This document shows, in pieces, positions 10,728-22,683 of a stretch of DNA of 64,000 nucleotides (position 1 is its first letter; each line of letters starts with the position of its first letter). The notes beneath the pieces are model-generated. The model worked only from the letters and a program-made list of their open reading frames with translations. It did not search any database and was not told the DNA's origin. The DNA is from Polytrichum commune (lineage: Eukaryota > Streptophyta > Polytrichopsida > Polytrichales > Polytrichaceae), in the NCBI GenBank assembly GCA_950295325.1, contig OX485804.1:42532001-42596000 (forward strand). The letters are read 5' to 3'. Both the position numbers and the translations under genes were made by a program.

Positions 10728-13700
10728 ATGGCAGATATGGAACCGGAGCCTCAGGTTCCATTGCTTCTTGGCCACCTGGAAGAATGCCAGAGCTACCGGG
10801 AGGAAGAGCCCAATGACGACGAAGTCGGTGTTGAGAGTCTAGATTATGACCCAATTCACAGTCTTGTATATGCCCAACAAAAGAAAGGGAATCAACGGCG
10901 ACATTTTTATGGGTAAGGTATTGTATATGAGGTGCTTTGTTGGTTTTTCATGTGCTTATAAGCACTTAATTTGGATCACGTGCACTTACATGTGCACCAT
11001 TTCTGACTTCTGAATCATTTCATGAGATGATATGAATATATGTAGATTCGGAGATCAACTCTAAAATCAAGGCTTGTATTTATATCCAAGAAATCTATCA
11101 GACGATTCTTTATTTGTGCAGATATACAGGTCTCACGTTGGCTAAATGGCTTATTACTATCACCATTGGTATTCTTGTTGGTAAGCTCTTTTTGCCTAAT
11201 TAACCTTCCTTTAGGAGTATGCTTGCTAGTTTTGCTGATGTAGTACATTCTAAGAAGCGGCATTTATTCAAAAGTTCTTCCTTTACTTCTTTTAATATTG
11301 AAGGTTCTTCTTTTGGGTTTGACTTATGTGTTTGATACATGCCAACTAGTTTCTTGTCACAATTTCTGAGACTTGTTAAACATTTTGTGATATTTATATG
11401 TGTTAAAACCATCCATCCATCCCTGGATTTGTCAGACTACAGTACTTGGAGTTTCTCTTGACTGGAAACTGTGACCTGGTTGATGAGGAGATCCAGGAGT
11501 AATTTTATTTTCTTCTAATTATGCAGGTGTGGTTGCATACATTGTCGAATCCTCTCAAGAATTACTTATTACCACAAAGGTAGATTATTAGCTCATATCC
11601 TATTGATCAAGGTTAACTTTGTACTACATATTGTGTGCATGTTATTGTATCCATTGGTGTATTACAGTCCTTCATCTTTTCAATCATTGAGGTTTTGTGA
11701 AACTACACTAAATTATGCGTTGCTGTATCCTGTGTTGAGAGCGTGGGATGGTTTGAATCAGCTTTGTACAGGGTTTATGATTCTGCAGTTTTTTTTGTGT
11801 CTACCCTCTGTCTGCACAAAGTTTCAACAAGTGGCCTTTGAATTGGTGATGCAGAAAGACTGGACACAGAAAACAATTGATGAAGGGATGCATTTGCCAT
11901 TTGTGTTACTTGCTTATGCAGCTGTTGGTTCTTTCCTGGTCTTAATGTCGAGTTGCTTAGTTCTTCTTTGGGCCCCTGCTGCTGCGGGTGGCGGGGTAAG
12001 TCAAAATGAATTTATTTGAACATTATGTGATTTACCTCCTGTACATAGCATGGCAAGTTTCCTGGATCTTGACTTATTTGTTCATGTTGAGTTCTTCATA
12101 CAGTAGTATATTTTAAACATTATGACCATAAAGATTTGGGAAAAGCATCTACAAACATTGGTTATAATTTTCTTTGTAAATTGTGCAGGTTACTTTGGTA
12201 ATGGCTTACTTAAACGGAATTGATATTCCAGACTTTTTTGAATTCCGAACTCTTGTCACAAAGGTAACATTGACCTCATTTTGAAGCAAGGTCTATGTCA
12301 ATCAGTTAGTTTTTCTAACATCTCCTCCTTAGAAACTTCCTCCTCCATGTCTCATTTTGTAACTGTTAATTTTTCTAATCAGGTAAATGTGGATATGTAT
12401 TGCATCACATCAAGCAATATTATAGGTACCAGAAAGAAGCCTTACTTGCTGATGCCTTGTTGGTATTCTTGCAGATTTTTGGAACTATCTGCACAATCTC
12501 ATCTGGGTTGCCGGTATGTCAGGGAGACTTCTCTGAGTATGTTTTGCAACACGAGTTGGTGTTTTCTATGGGAACTGCTTATAGTGGTATATTCATCATG
12601 ATTTCTGCTGAATGATTTGAAAGTTGTATTTGAAGTGTAGTAGTAGAGGATTCTGTATACATTATCTGGAGGTACATCAGGTCCTAGAGACGCTGATACA
12701 AGTGTATCCATTTCATGTGGAGCAGATTGGGCAAGAAGGACCCATGGTACACATTGGCGCTGCTATTGCTTCTTCATTAACATGGATGCATGGTCGGTTT
12801 CCAACACGGAGAAAGCAGGGTTCAAGGGGTTCCTCCAGATTGTGCCTTCAAAAACTTAGCAAGTTTACTCAGAAGGCATGGCCATTTGTAAGTTGAGTTC
12901 TTTGTCACACATGTGAAAGTTTGTGGTAGGGAGATTATCTCTTTGTGTCAATTCATTTCTGACAAGGAAGAACTTGTAAATAAGTTAGTAAATCTTGCAA
13001 TTTGAATGATGGTGCATTTTGGTTAAGGAATAGCGGGCCAGTAAATTGTCAGCAACTTCAATTTGAAGTCTGTATGTTTTCACCTATGGATTGTAAACCT
13101 TGGATGTGTGACGTCAGGGGTGTGAGTTGTATTCAGGACTTTCACAATGACAAGGACCGGAGAGAGTTCATCTCAGCTGGTACAGCAGCAGGGTATGTTC
13201 ACATCAAGATGTTTTATTGAATGGAACTTCTTCTCCGCCTACTTGAAAACCTATTTGTTCCTGATTTCGAGTTGCTTTAGTGTGTAGTTGTAATCAGACC
13301 CAGCTAATTGTAGGATGATATTCAATATACGTGGCTGAGGGCCCTACATTGACATTCTGGTGCTCTGGTCTCAGCTTGGCTGCTGCATTTGGAGCACCGA
13401 TTGGTGGAGTGTTGTTCTCTTTGGAGGAAGCCTCAAGCTTCTGGTCAAGGAAGGTAAAGACACTGACTTGTGATTTGCAGATTATAAACTAGCCTGGCAG
13501 ATATTGGCCGTTCTTGGTACTATGTCTAGTTTTTCTATATGGAGGATAGTAAGACTCTTTGTACAGTCTTGTGAAATAATCTTGAGGTTTGGCGGTGCTT
13601 CAATTTGATTCAAATTATTTTGATGCAGGTCATGTGGCGATCACTCTTATGCACAACAATGGCAACTTTGGTACTTGCATGGTTGAATGATGGGTATGTT

Positions 13701-16700
13701 TTCTGGATGTGTTTAATTTGGAATTTGATTTGAATTTGTACTTTCAAATTTGTACATTTTGGTATTACTGTGGGATGTACTTCATTTTGTTTGCAATCTG
13801 AAGTTTTCATATTGATATTTAACGAATTTTAATTCTCAAATAACTAACCATGTAATCTAGCTATGAATTGATCACTGCATCACATAACAGTTATAGGGGA
13901 TCCTTGACATCTGCAGGGACTTCTCTCTATCGTTGCCGGGGAGTCTTGCTTTCCATGGCCTTCAGGTACTCCTATGAATATCTTTCCACATTGACAGTAG
14001 ACAGTCAGTGAAGTACTGTGTATTAGTTGCTATTTACGGTACTTTCTCAGAAGTTGTGAGCTTCATAGCTGAACCTAGATGGCTCCATAAGAGACCTGAA
14101 GTGGAGGTAGTCCTTCTATACATTATGAAATACTAGGAATTAGCTTAATGTTCTGATGAGTTCAATCCACCAAAGGAATGATTTTGTTTAGTTGTTGAAT
14201 ACAGTGAGTATTCAATGAGTTTTCTCTTGATATTTGTGTCTTGCTCAATTCTAACTCAAATGAAGGAATATAGCGTAGTGAGATGTAGTGTGCTGCACGG
14301 CAAGATAAATAATATCTGCTTTAGGACTACCTCAACTGAATAGGAGTTGGTAATTTCTCAGGTTTAGGACTTTGGTTGGTTCTCAATGTACCATTTGAAT
14401 ACAGGTGGAGGTTGATTTGGATTCTGTTCCTCTAATCATGGCGACTGCTGCATCATTGGGTGTATTGGGGGCATTACTAAATACGGCTCATGGTTGGCTA
14501 GCTCAATACAGGCCTCCATCCAAACACAGGCTCGTAAGGTTTGCACCTGCTGTTTACAGGTCCTTTGGATTTGTTATAGGAGGAATACCTTCCATGTGTT
14601 TCTGTCATCCTAAATGGTCCTGACTCCTAATGAAAAGTTGGCTCTGAATTACTTCCAAACCTTTTGATTTGATTGCCCCGTCAACAATTGGCAAGTGGTT
14701 GTTGCTTTAGCGCAATACATGTATCATTGCTGTTTCCAATATTGGTTAAGGGACATGAGGCATTTAATCACTTGAGTGGATATAAGGGACCAAGGAACTT
14801 CGTCATAGTTTGGAGATCAGAATATAAATGAAAGAGTGCCATCTGTGCAAATGCCTTTGGTTGGTCAGGAAGTTTCCAAAGTTCTAAAATTCTCTATACA
14901 TAAACACACTTTTGGCATTGACACCTGCTATTCATAAATTGGAAGTGCACTGAAGGATGACTTCGACTAACTAGAGAATGTTGGAACATACATCATCATT
15001 CAGATGGAAATTAATGTGAGTCATTGTAGAAGGAAGTCAGCTCTGAATCATCTATGAACTTCTTAAAAGGTCTACGTCAAGTCTCTACTAGATAGGGAAT
15101 ATTTTCAGGCCTGATAATGCACATTCGAAACATGACTTCAAGAATGTTTTCATGGATCCTATGGTGCGAGATTACTATACTCTATCATGTAAATAAATGG
15201 CTTTGGGGAATGTTTACAGGATTGCAGAGGCGTGTTTCATCACTTTCATTGCTGTTGGCAACATGTTCCTCGTATCTCACTTTTTTGGTCGCTGTTTGCC
15301 TATCCAGGAAGGGTATGTCTGAACTCCATAATCCTGTGCTTTATGATGCCATTTGCCTTTGGTTTCAAAATTGGAACTAGCAAAATAAGTTTCCAGGAAC
15401 TTCTTTGTATAAAGCACATGGTTTTCTTGCAGGCAAAAGGATGATGAATACTGGTTTCGCTACACATGTCCAAAAGCTGATCCCAAGACTGGGGTAGCCT
15501 ACTACAATGACCTTGGAACCTTGTTCTTTGCTGTACCTCATCAGGTATGATGTCATATTTTTATTGCATTACTTAATAATTTGATAGTTCTATTCAATTT
15601 TAAAGATTCTGTTCTCATACTGGTACATCATATTAATGTAGTTGTTGGTCATTTTTTACAGACAATCAAGCAGTTGCTGGCAATGGGAGGTGACACAGAT
15701 ACATATTTTACCATACGCAGTCTGGCTATACACTCAATGTCATTTTTCGCTATGTTCAACCTTGCATATGGCATTGCAACTCCTGGAGGCATTTTTATGC
15801 CTTCAATCATGGTATGTTTTAGAGTTTAGAAGTCAATTCCTCTGGGCTTACAAGCCAATTCTTATGAACTAGAATAATGCCATGAGTTCACAAAAGCTCA
15901 CAACCATAACCATTGTCATTGTAAGAGTTTTAGATATTACATTGCTCAGCAGTCAGTACCCGAATAACATGACTGATTGTAAACAAGAATTCCTTGAATC
16001 ACTGCTGAAGAATTAGGAAATCAGAAAATCTTCATTTGTGTATTAATTGTCAAAGGTCAAGGATGTTAGTGGAAATTTGAAAAAACTAAAGATGAGATAC
16101 TTTCAATGCTCAAATGCTGTTTACAAATCATGGAAAACTGTTGTGATCTACACAACGGCTTCAATGGTTGCTTTGCACTGCACAAGACACATGTACAAAT
16201 TTGTTAATTATTGGTATGAATTCGGACCAGGAAGATCCATACATTTGGCACTAAGAACTATCTGCAAATGGACCGGTACTATCTGGCTGATCGAAGCGAA
16301 TATTAAAGGTTACTTCGACAATATAGACTATACTATTTTGGCGTCCAGCCTTGGTCTCTGAGTCTAAATACGTTGTTTGTGGTGGCTTGTTTCGTATTTT
16401 CACGCGTTTTCGCAAATAAAGGCTTCGTTTAGCCAGGGGTTATTCCTTTTGAAAATTGAATGGCCCGTTGAATATCTTCGAGAAATCTCTGGCGAGATTC
16501 ACAAGACGGAGTTATTAAAGTTCTCACTTTGCCCCATTTCCAGATATGATGTCATGGTCTAATCTCCGAAATATATTACTGCATTCAGAGTATTTGAAGT
16601 AGTTGCCCCATCCCACTATTTTTGTATCTATCCTATTGATGCAATTTCAAAATAGTTGAGTTCGTTGTTCCTTTGTGTATATGCATGTGATGAGTTTCCT

Positions 16701-19413
16701 TGCCATGTAGGTTGGGGCATCTTTTGGAGGCTTCTTGGGTCGAGTTTTTCAGATATACTTTCCACAGTAAGCAGAGAAGTTATTAGTCTCTTTGAACTCT
16801 ATGCATCTTAGAATCTGTAGAATATGAAATGTGCATGTTCTTATGCATCCATATCTCAGGTTAATATACATCTACAACGCCCAGAGTAGTTGCTAAATTG
16901 TTTTGAACAGTTCATTGATTGCTTTGTGGAATTGCAGTGAAAACATTCAGCCCGGCCTTCATGCATTGGTGGGAGCAACAGCAATGCTAGGTGGTGTCTT
17001 TCGGTCTTCTTTGTCGTTGGTACAGATCAATCCGTTGTTCCACTTAATTTGCAACATGGGCAATTGCTTTTCACACCGATGACTGATTCATAGAGAGGTT
17101 GCGTGGATATGACTACACATGCTTTCCATTCCAGCCTTGCTGCCAATCTTGCTCTGTTTCCCATGTACTATGTTTGTGCTTGTCTTGTCTATGGGTTTCT
17201 GATTATATTCACTTTTCAATTGTCTATTAAATTTTCACAGGTAGTTATCATGATGGAGGGTACTGGTGGCATTCAGTACCTCTTGCCAGCGATAATTGCT
17301 ATTTATGTTGGCAATTGGGTGGCTCATCATATCCATCATGCTGGTGCCTATGAAGCTGATTTAGAACGCCTAGGTATGCTCCATCAGGCAAATCCATCCT
17401 CTTTTTTTTCTGCTTACTAGTGCATCCTATCTGTATTTTTCGAGTAGAATCTTTTTGTGTCTCTTCTTATGGCTCATTCCTTTCTCCTGGCGCTCATGCA
17501 TTGTGTATTGAGAATCAGTTTGTCATCCGATTGTTCAGGAGAAGTTCGCTTTCTCCAAAGTGAACCACCTCGGGAACTAGTCTCAATTACTGCAGCTGAG
17601 ATGATGGCTCCTCATGTCATCACATTTACAGAGGTAACTAGTTGAGAGCTCTCCTGCTTGGAAATTGTGCAAATGTTTCCTAGGCATTTTCTAGATCAGT
17701 AGAGTGTATATTAGCAATACAATCCACAACAGCACTCTAAACTCTTACTAAATACATTTAGACAAGCTGCAGTCCAAGTTTGTGACCCTTGTGTACTTTG
17801 CGTGCTTTCTACCTGTATTTGGTGAAAGGAAAGTCTTGCCACTAATGATGGTCTTGGTTTCTACAGATTGTATCAGTGTCTGAGGTTGTTCAGGTTCTGC
17901 AAAGCACTCGACACAATGGCTTTCCAGTTATTAGACATACAGAGCCTTATGACGAGGGCCAATTAGTTGGGTTGATTCTCCGGCATCAGCTCCTCTTGCT
18001 CCTAGAACAGCGAGCTCTAATTGAAGTAGATTCGGATACCTTACACTACCCTCTTCCTCAGAGAATAATTGAGAGAGAACCAAGGGTCACGAAAGAGCAT
18101 GTGTATTTGGAGCATGCGATGCGTGTGTATCATCATAGTCATTACCCTCATAAGCGATATTTGTCATCCCTCCCTGAAGCCTTGGAGGAGTTGGAGCTGG
18201 AGGACATCTTACAGGTAGGTCTTCTTTTACATGAGCGTCCTAAAAACTATGAGACAAATCTGCCATTTTCCTGTTTACATACCAGCTGTTCAATCTCCAT
18301 CTTGATCGCATCCCATACAGTCAGGATATCGGTCGTGACTGATATTAGTTGGCTCTTTTGCAGGAGAACCCAGTAAGAAATGGAGTTCACGAGTTAACAA
18401 ATGGAATGAACGGTTCAGCAACTGTGGAGATCAATGATTCTGACGAACCAGTTAAGACTGAACAACAATCTGCTGAGGGCAGGAGAGAATTGGCTTTGGA
18501 CCTCCGATGTTTCATGAATCGTGCACCTGTGACGGTAAGATGGGTGTTGATTTGGGTTATACACCATGATAATTATCACATCTAATTATTTACCTTTGTA
18601 TAAAGTGCAAAAAGTCTTGTGATTGATCTTAGCTTCTTTTGTGGGATTCATGCAGGTTCGTGCCGAATGTTCAGCTCAACGTGCATATATCATATTCCGC
18701 ACATTAGGATTACGGCACTTGTGTGTCACCGACTCCAGTAACAGGTTTGGTTCCAAAAGCCTTTTCTGTGATGTCTCCTCACTTTTGTGTTGTTCCTATT
18801 CTATGTATGTTTGTCATCAATCAAAACCTCACCAAAATAATGTAAGCTGTGCTATGCTGTTTCTAGAAGACACCTATTCGATTGCATTCATTTCCGTGTT
18901 GTTCAGTGCCATGGGCATGACTATATGGGAAGACAGTCAACACTCAGGAATTAATCCCACACAATTGCATACCGAGCTATGATGATTTCTTAGAAGATTC
19001 CTACTTGATTACATCCCTTTTATGCGGTTTCCAGCCAAAATGCAGAAATCAATCCCAAACTTGTGTAAACTACCCTGTGATGTTTCCTAGAAGACTCGTA
19101 TTTGATTGTGTTTCGTTGATGAGGTCTCCAGGGTAATAGGCATGATTTTTTGGAAAGATATATGCAAAATGCAGAAATTAATTTCAAACAATGTGTATAA
19201 TGTTCCAATATATTCTGAAAGATTCCTTATTGACTGCATTGTGTTGATACGGTGTCCAGGGTCATAGGCATGATTACACGCAAAGACATAGCCAAAACGC
19301 AGAAACGAGCTGAACATATGAAGAGCAAGGTGACATTGGAACGACAAGATTCAGATGGGAGCTCCTACTTCAATGACCGTACCAACAAAGACATCCTTTT
19401 CTCACTTCCATAA
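10728..19413 (+). CDS. CLC-7-like chloride channel / Cl-/H+ exchanger, 870 aa, 23 exons
   Basis: Exons: 10728-10912, 11122-11180, 11527-11579, 11822-11995, 12189-12263, 12475-12513, 12726-12887, 13137-13192, 13375-13453, 13629-13693, 13917-13965, 14405-14538, 15220-15312, 15433-15544, 15662-15811, 16711-16766, 16938-17019, 17241-17373, 17539-17633, 17867-18214, 18364-18534, 18656-18744, 19260-19413. All junctions are GT-AG and total 2613 nt in frame. The N-terminus carries the SLDYDP motif typical of CLC-6/7. Then come the membrane domain with GQEGP (gating Glu ~199), [13 protein letters not shown] (proton Glu ~286) and GGIFMPS (~487-493), and two CBS domains (~595-680 and ~775-835) with the [11 protein letters not shown] end. 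The usual selectivity motif GSGIP reads GGGVT (155-159). It is expected to act as an endomembrane anion/proton exchanger. The acceptors of exons 4 and 13 are the least certain. Confidence 0.93.
15812..16710 (+). other. CLC intron 15 containing a group II intron reverse-transcriptase fragment
   Basis: At about 16200-16361 the forward strand encodes [19 protein letters not shown], then IKGYFDNID, matching RT domains 1-3 of organellar group II intron maturases (consensus FRPGRS.H.AL.....W...WFIEGDI.G.FD.IDH). The first acidic position of the IEGDI motif is changed to EAN, and the frame stops just after at 16359-16361. It is a dead fragment in sense orientation within the intron. It most likely came from mitochondrial DNA transferred to the nucleus. 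The rest of the intron (16370-16560) may belong to the same insert, but I recognise nothing there. Confidence 0.72.
18860..19259 (+). repeat. Decayed tandem copies of the last CLC exon start, in intron 22
   Basis: Three imperfect repeats of a ~120-135 bp unit precede the genuine last exon. Each has a TAGAAGA or GAAAGA...GATT lead, an acceptor-like CAG, and a copy of the exon start. Copy A at 18907 reads GMTIWED, copy B near 19033 has lost the middle, and copy C at 19130 reads [10 protein letters not shown]. The real exon at 19260 reads [10 protein letters not shown]. Copies A and C still have an open frame for more than 15 codons beyond the acceptor. They are pseudo-exons or possible alternative last exons. 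Confidence 0.75.
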
Positions 19414-21285
19414 GTGTATGGCTATGAAAAATAGCAAAACTCTCAGAAGCATGCAGGCACCCCTCCACTCAACATGTGCACTCTTCCCGCATATTCCTGG
19501 CTGCAAATTAGCCAGGAATACGTGACCAAGAATTCTACTCATCGTTGCTTCCATCATTCGGAATCAAGCAAGCTTTCTATCACATCTCACAGATTCTAAG
19601 GTAGAGGTGCCTATTGAGGACACTTTGAGCACTACAGTCCCTCACCTAACCCATACAAATTATCCAATGCTTTATATGGACTAGCAATTATGTTATGAGT
19701 ACAACGACATTAAGATCACATGAATGAGAGCATATCCAATTTCTATAGAAATGTTCATCTAAATGAGGTTAGTGACTTCATCTATAGAAATATTAAGTTA
19801 CAAACCTCATTTGGCCCTTCCTAGTCAACCCCCCCCCCCCCCCTCCCTCCCCCGCACAAAAAGAGGGCAGTGTCAATTGTTGACATTTTGTCTCCAACCT
19901 ATGAGCTGCATTTTTAGTCCTTAGAATAAGACCGTCAGTGTTCATGTTGAAGTATGTAGTTGCCCAATTCGGGGAAAAAGTAGGTATAGGAATGAGGTTC
20001 ACTAGCAGAATTGGACACTCCTACCTTACCTTGGAGTTTTTTTGTTCTTACCATACTTTTACAGGTTAGGTTATGCATAAATTATATTAGCTCTCCACCT
20101 CTGTCTTTTGTTTCACATGTCGTCCTTTGGCACCAAACGAGTGTCACTGGATTCTTCCTGTGGAAGCAAGCACTGTGGGAGTCTACAACAATTGAGGAAC
20201 TTGTTAGTATGTGGGAGCTGAATTTACAGATAGAAGGGCCTGCTATTGTTATGTAGAAACTAGGTAGATCCTGGGAAATAGAAAATGAGTTGAGAGTGGG
20301 AGCCACTCTGCATTTGTAACGAGTTAAATTCAAAGTGCTTAACTTATATGGGAGTCTTCTGTGACACGTGCATGATTTGTGCTCTTTCAGACATCTCTCT
20401 TTGTTATTTATCGTAAAGTTGTGAAGTTTATGAAATTCTATGTTGACACATTTCCAATCAGATCTGCAACGAGTGTGACGTGAATTGTGATAGTGATTAT
20501 CTATTTTTTACATTATATCTCCTGGGTGGTCCATCTCTACCTGGTTCTAGTTGAACTCTACTTACCAAACCCTATTGGCTCCAGTAGTTTTCGGATGTTT
20601 CTAAGCTACAAGGATTTGTTGATCTGGCACTTAATTTGTAGGAGTCATACTGTTCTCCACCATTATCCAGGTATATCGTCATAGTCTTCCTATTGTCTGA
20701 GTTTAAATCCCAACTTCGTCCATATGCACTTACAGTACTAAAATCTCCTAAAGTAACCAGACCCAACTTCTCTTCTGCAAGATTAGGTAAATAGAAGCAA
20801 GCGGGCACTTAACTCAGAGACTAATCCCTGTTGTTCTATATGTACTGATTTAAGGTATGTGGCTCTCTATTTGTGGGCACTTACAAATCTGCAGGCAAGT
20901 GAGACCGTTAGATTGAATCAGGAAATATCTCATCCAATTAGCATTCCCAAATCATGCGAATTGATACTTCCAGTTTCAGAGCTCTCTGAGGGGCTGATCA
21001 CACCAGCCAGTTCTGACACCATTTGTCGGCATCTCTGGCTATAATAGTGTGAAAAGTGGTGGGCCAATATTTATTTTTGAATAGAATCCCCAACAATTTC
21101 ACAGTTGGAACCGGACGGAAATTTTGGTATGATCGGGGCATGACCGAGGGTGGAATTCCCATCAGTCAAGTCGTTGATATCTACAAAGCCACAACCTGAG
21201 TAGCAACACAAGGTTTCCTTGCTCTTTTGGGGCCATTGTGACTGAGGTAAGTGGGCTTTGTGCAAGGAGTCACACCCTGCCATCG
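19414..21285. other. CLC 3' region and intergenic DNA
   Basis: The CLC 3' UTR must lie in the first few hundred bases. A poly-C run of 15 occurs at 19829-19843. Frames at 20859-21044 (+) and 21071-21283 (-) are gene-like in composition, but I recognise no family and could not join them into exons. Confidence 0.35.
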
Positions 21286-21289
21286 TCCT

Positions 21290-21655
21290 TTAAGGTAGAT
21301 GGGTCACCAATGGCTTGTTTTCTTAATCAGACCCCTATTTTTGATTGGTATGTGGTTTGGTGAGGACACCATAAAGACACATGTTTAAAAGAGATTGGAC
21401 TATGTCTTCATGTATTAATAACTACTCTACACTCAATAATGAACACAATTGGGAGGACCTATGTATCCACTTAAGAAATCAACAAACATGCACTTTCAAT
21501 GACCATGACTAGATAAAGGGGGATATGATTTTCTATTCAGTTTTTGCATATGTTTCGACGTAGATTTGCTAATGCGACATGAGTTTTGTTGTGTGCATCT
21601 AATCGGTAGAACATGAAAAACGAACCAAATAACACCCACGTACCTTAGGTTCCTT
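21290..21655. repeat. Dispersed repeat R2, copy 2 (empty MITE site)
   Basis: This stretch aligns with 3940-4720 but without the 384 bp MITE. The empty target is in AACATGCACTT near 21489, equivalent to AACATTCA...TCACTT around 4147-4545. It has no coding capacity. Confidence 0.75.
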
Positions 21656-21659
21656 GCAT

Positions 21660-22680
21660 GTTGTTCATGGAGATGGTGGATCATGCCTTCAAGCAACTTG
21701 CATGGGGCTACGTGTTGGGTATACATCCTTATCTTCACGATGTTGGATGAGATCTTTGGCTGGCAACCTATTCTGAAACAAAACAAATTAAGGTTAAGGC
21801 ATCTATAACTGATGTAATACAAGAGTTTGCATTTGTTTAGGAGGAGTAATAACGAGGAATTTGCTAAATTTGCTTAAGCCATAGTTGTATAATAACATGC
21901 TACAAGCAAAAGAGAGTCAAGAGGAACCAGGCATGAGGTACTATAGCTTAACTAATTTGATATAATAGGTGTGAGTTATAGGAAGTAGAAGTATAACGTC
22001 ATCACTTGTGATAAGGGAATGTAGACGCACATGCCGAAATGACATCGAGAGTGTCAGCAAGTCTTGTTGGTCTTGAATTTAAACATGATAAAAATACATT
22101 AAAAAAAATTTCTACAAAGTTTTGTAATTTTTCCCTCAAGTGCATAATGAATTCAAGGAATATGAAAAAAAAACAAAAAAAAACAATAATAACAACTTCA
22201 AAATATTTAAGGTCATGAAATCTACGTCCAAAACATGATCTAGCCATTATCTTTTGATCAATACTTTTAATGATAAGTTTTGAAGATCTCATCTTGATAA
22301 TTCATATTTGAGTACCTAACACAACAATAGAGGACACCACGAAAAAATAATTCAATCTAAACAATACATTGCTACTAATTTTAGACGTTTGACCAAAACA
22401 AATTGTGGTTTTAATATACCATAGCACTTTTCTGTATACTTGACCATGTTTGCTCCATGAAGAAAGGAGCATTAATCCCAAATGGATGAAAATCTTTGGG
22501 AAACTATTGCCAACTAAAAAGACTATTGTGGATACAAAAAGACTATTGCGATATCCTAAGAAAGCATGTTATTAGAGTTTTAGGAGTCGTCAATTAAGAT
22601 AGACTCACACACAACTAAAATATGCACGAATGAACCTTTAAAGGGAGAATAAAAAATAACGCACCTTGAAAAAATAAATT
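21660..22680. other. Intergenic DNA, nothing recognised
   Basis: Very AT-rich, with A-tracts around 22090-22190. No domain, RNA gene or TIR pair was seen. Confidence 0.4.
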
Positions 22681-22683
22681 ATA

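Noticed and set aside
11603-12019. 138-codon frame starting at 11603
   Set aside because: Its upstream half is intron 3 read-through. Only 11822-11995 is exon 4 of the CLC gene.
20859-21283. Gene-like frames on both strands between the CLC gene and R2
   Set aside because: No recognised family, no joined exons and mutual overlap nearby. Kept only as intergenic description.
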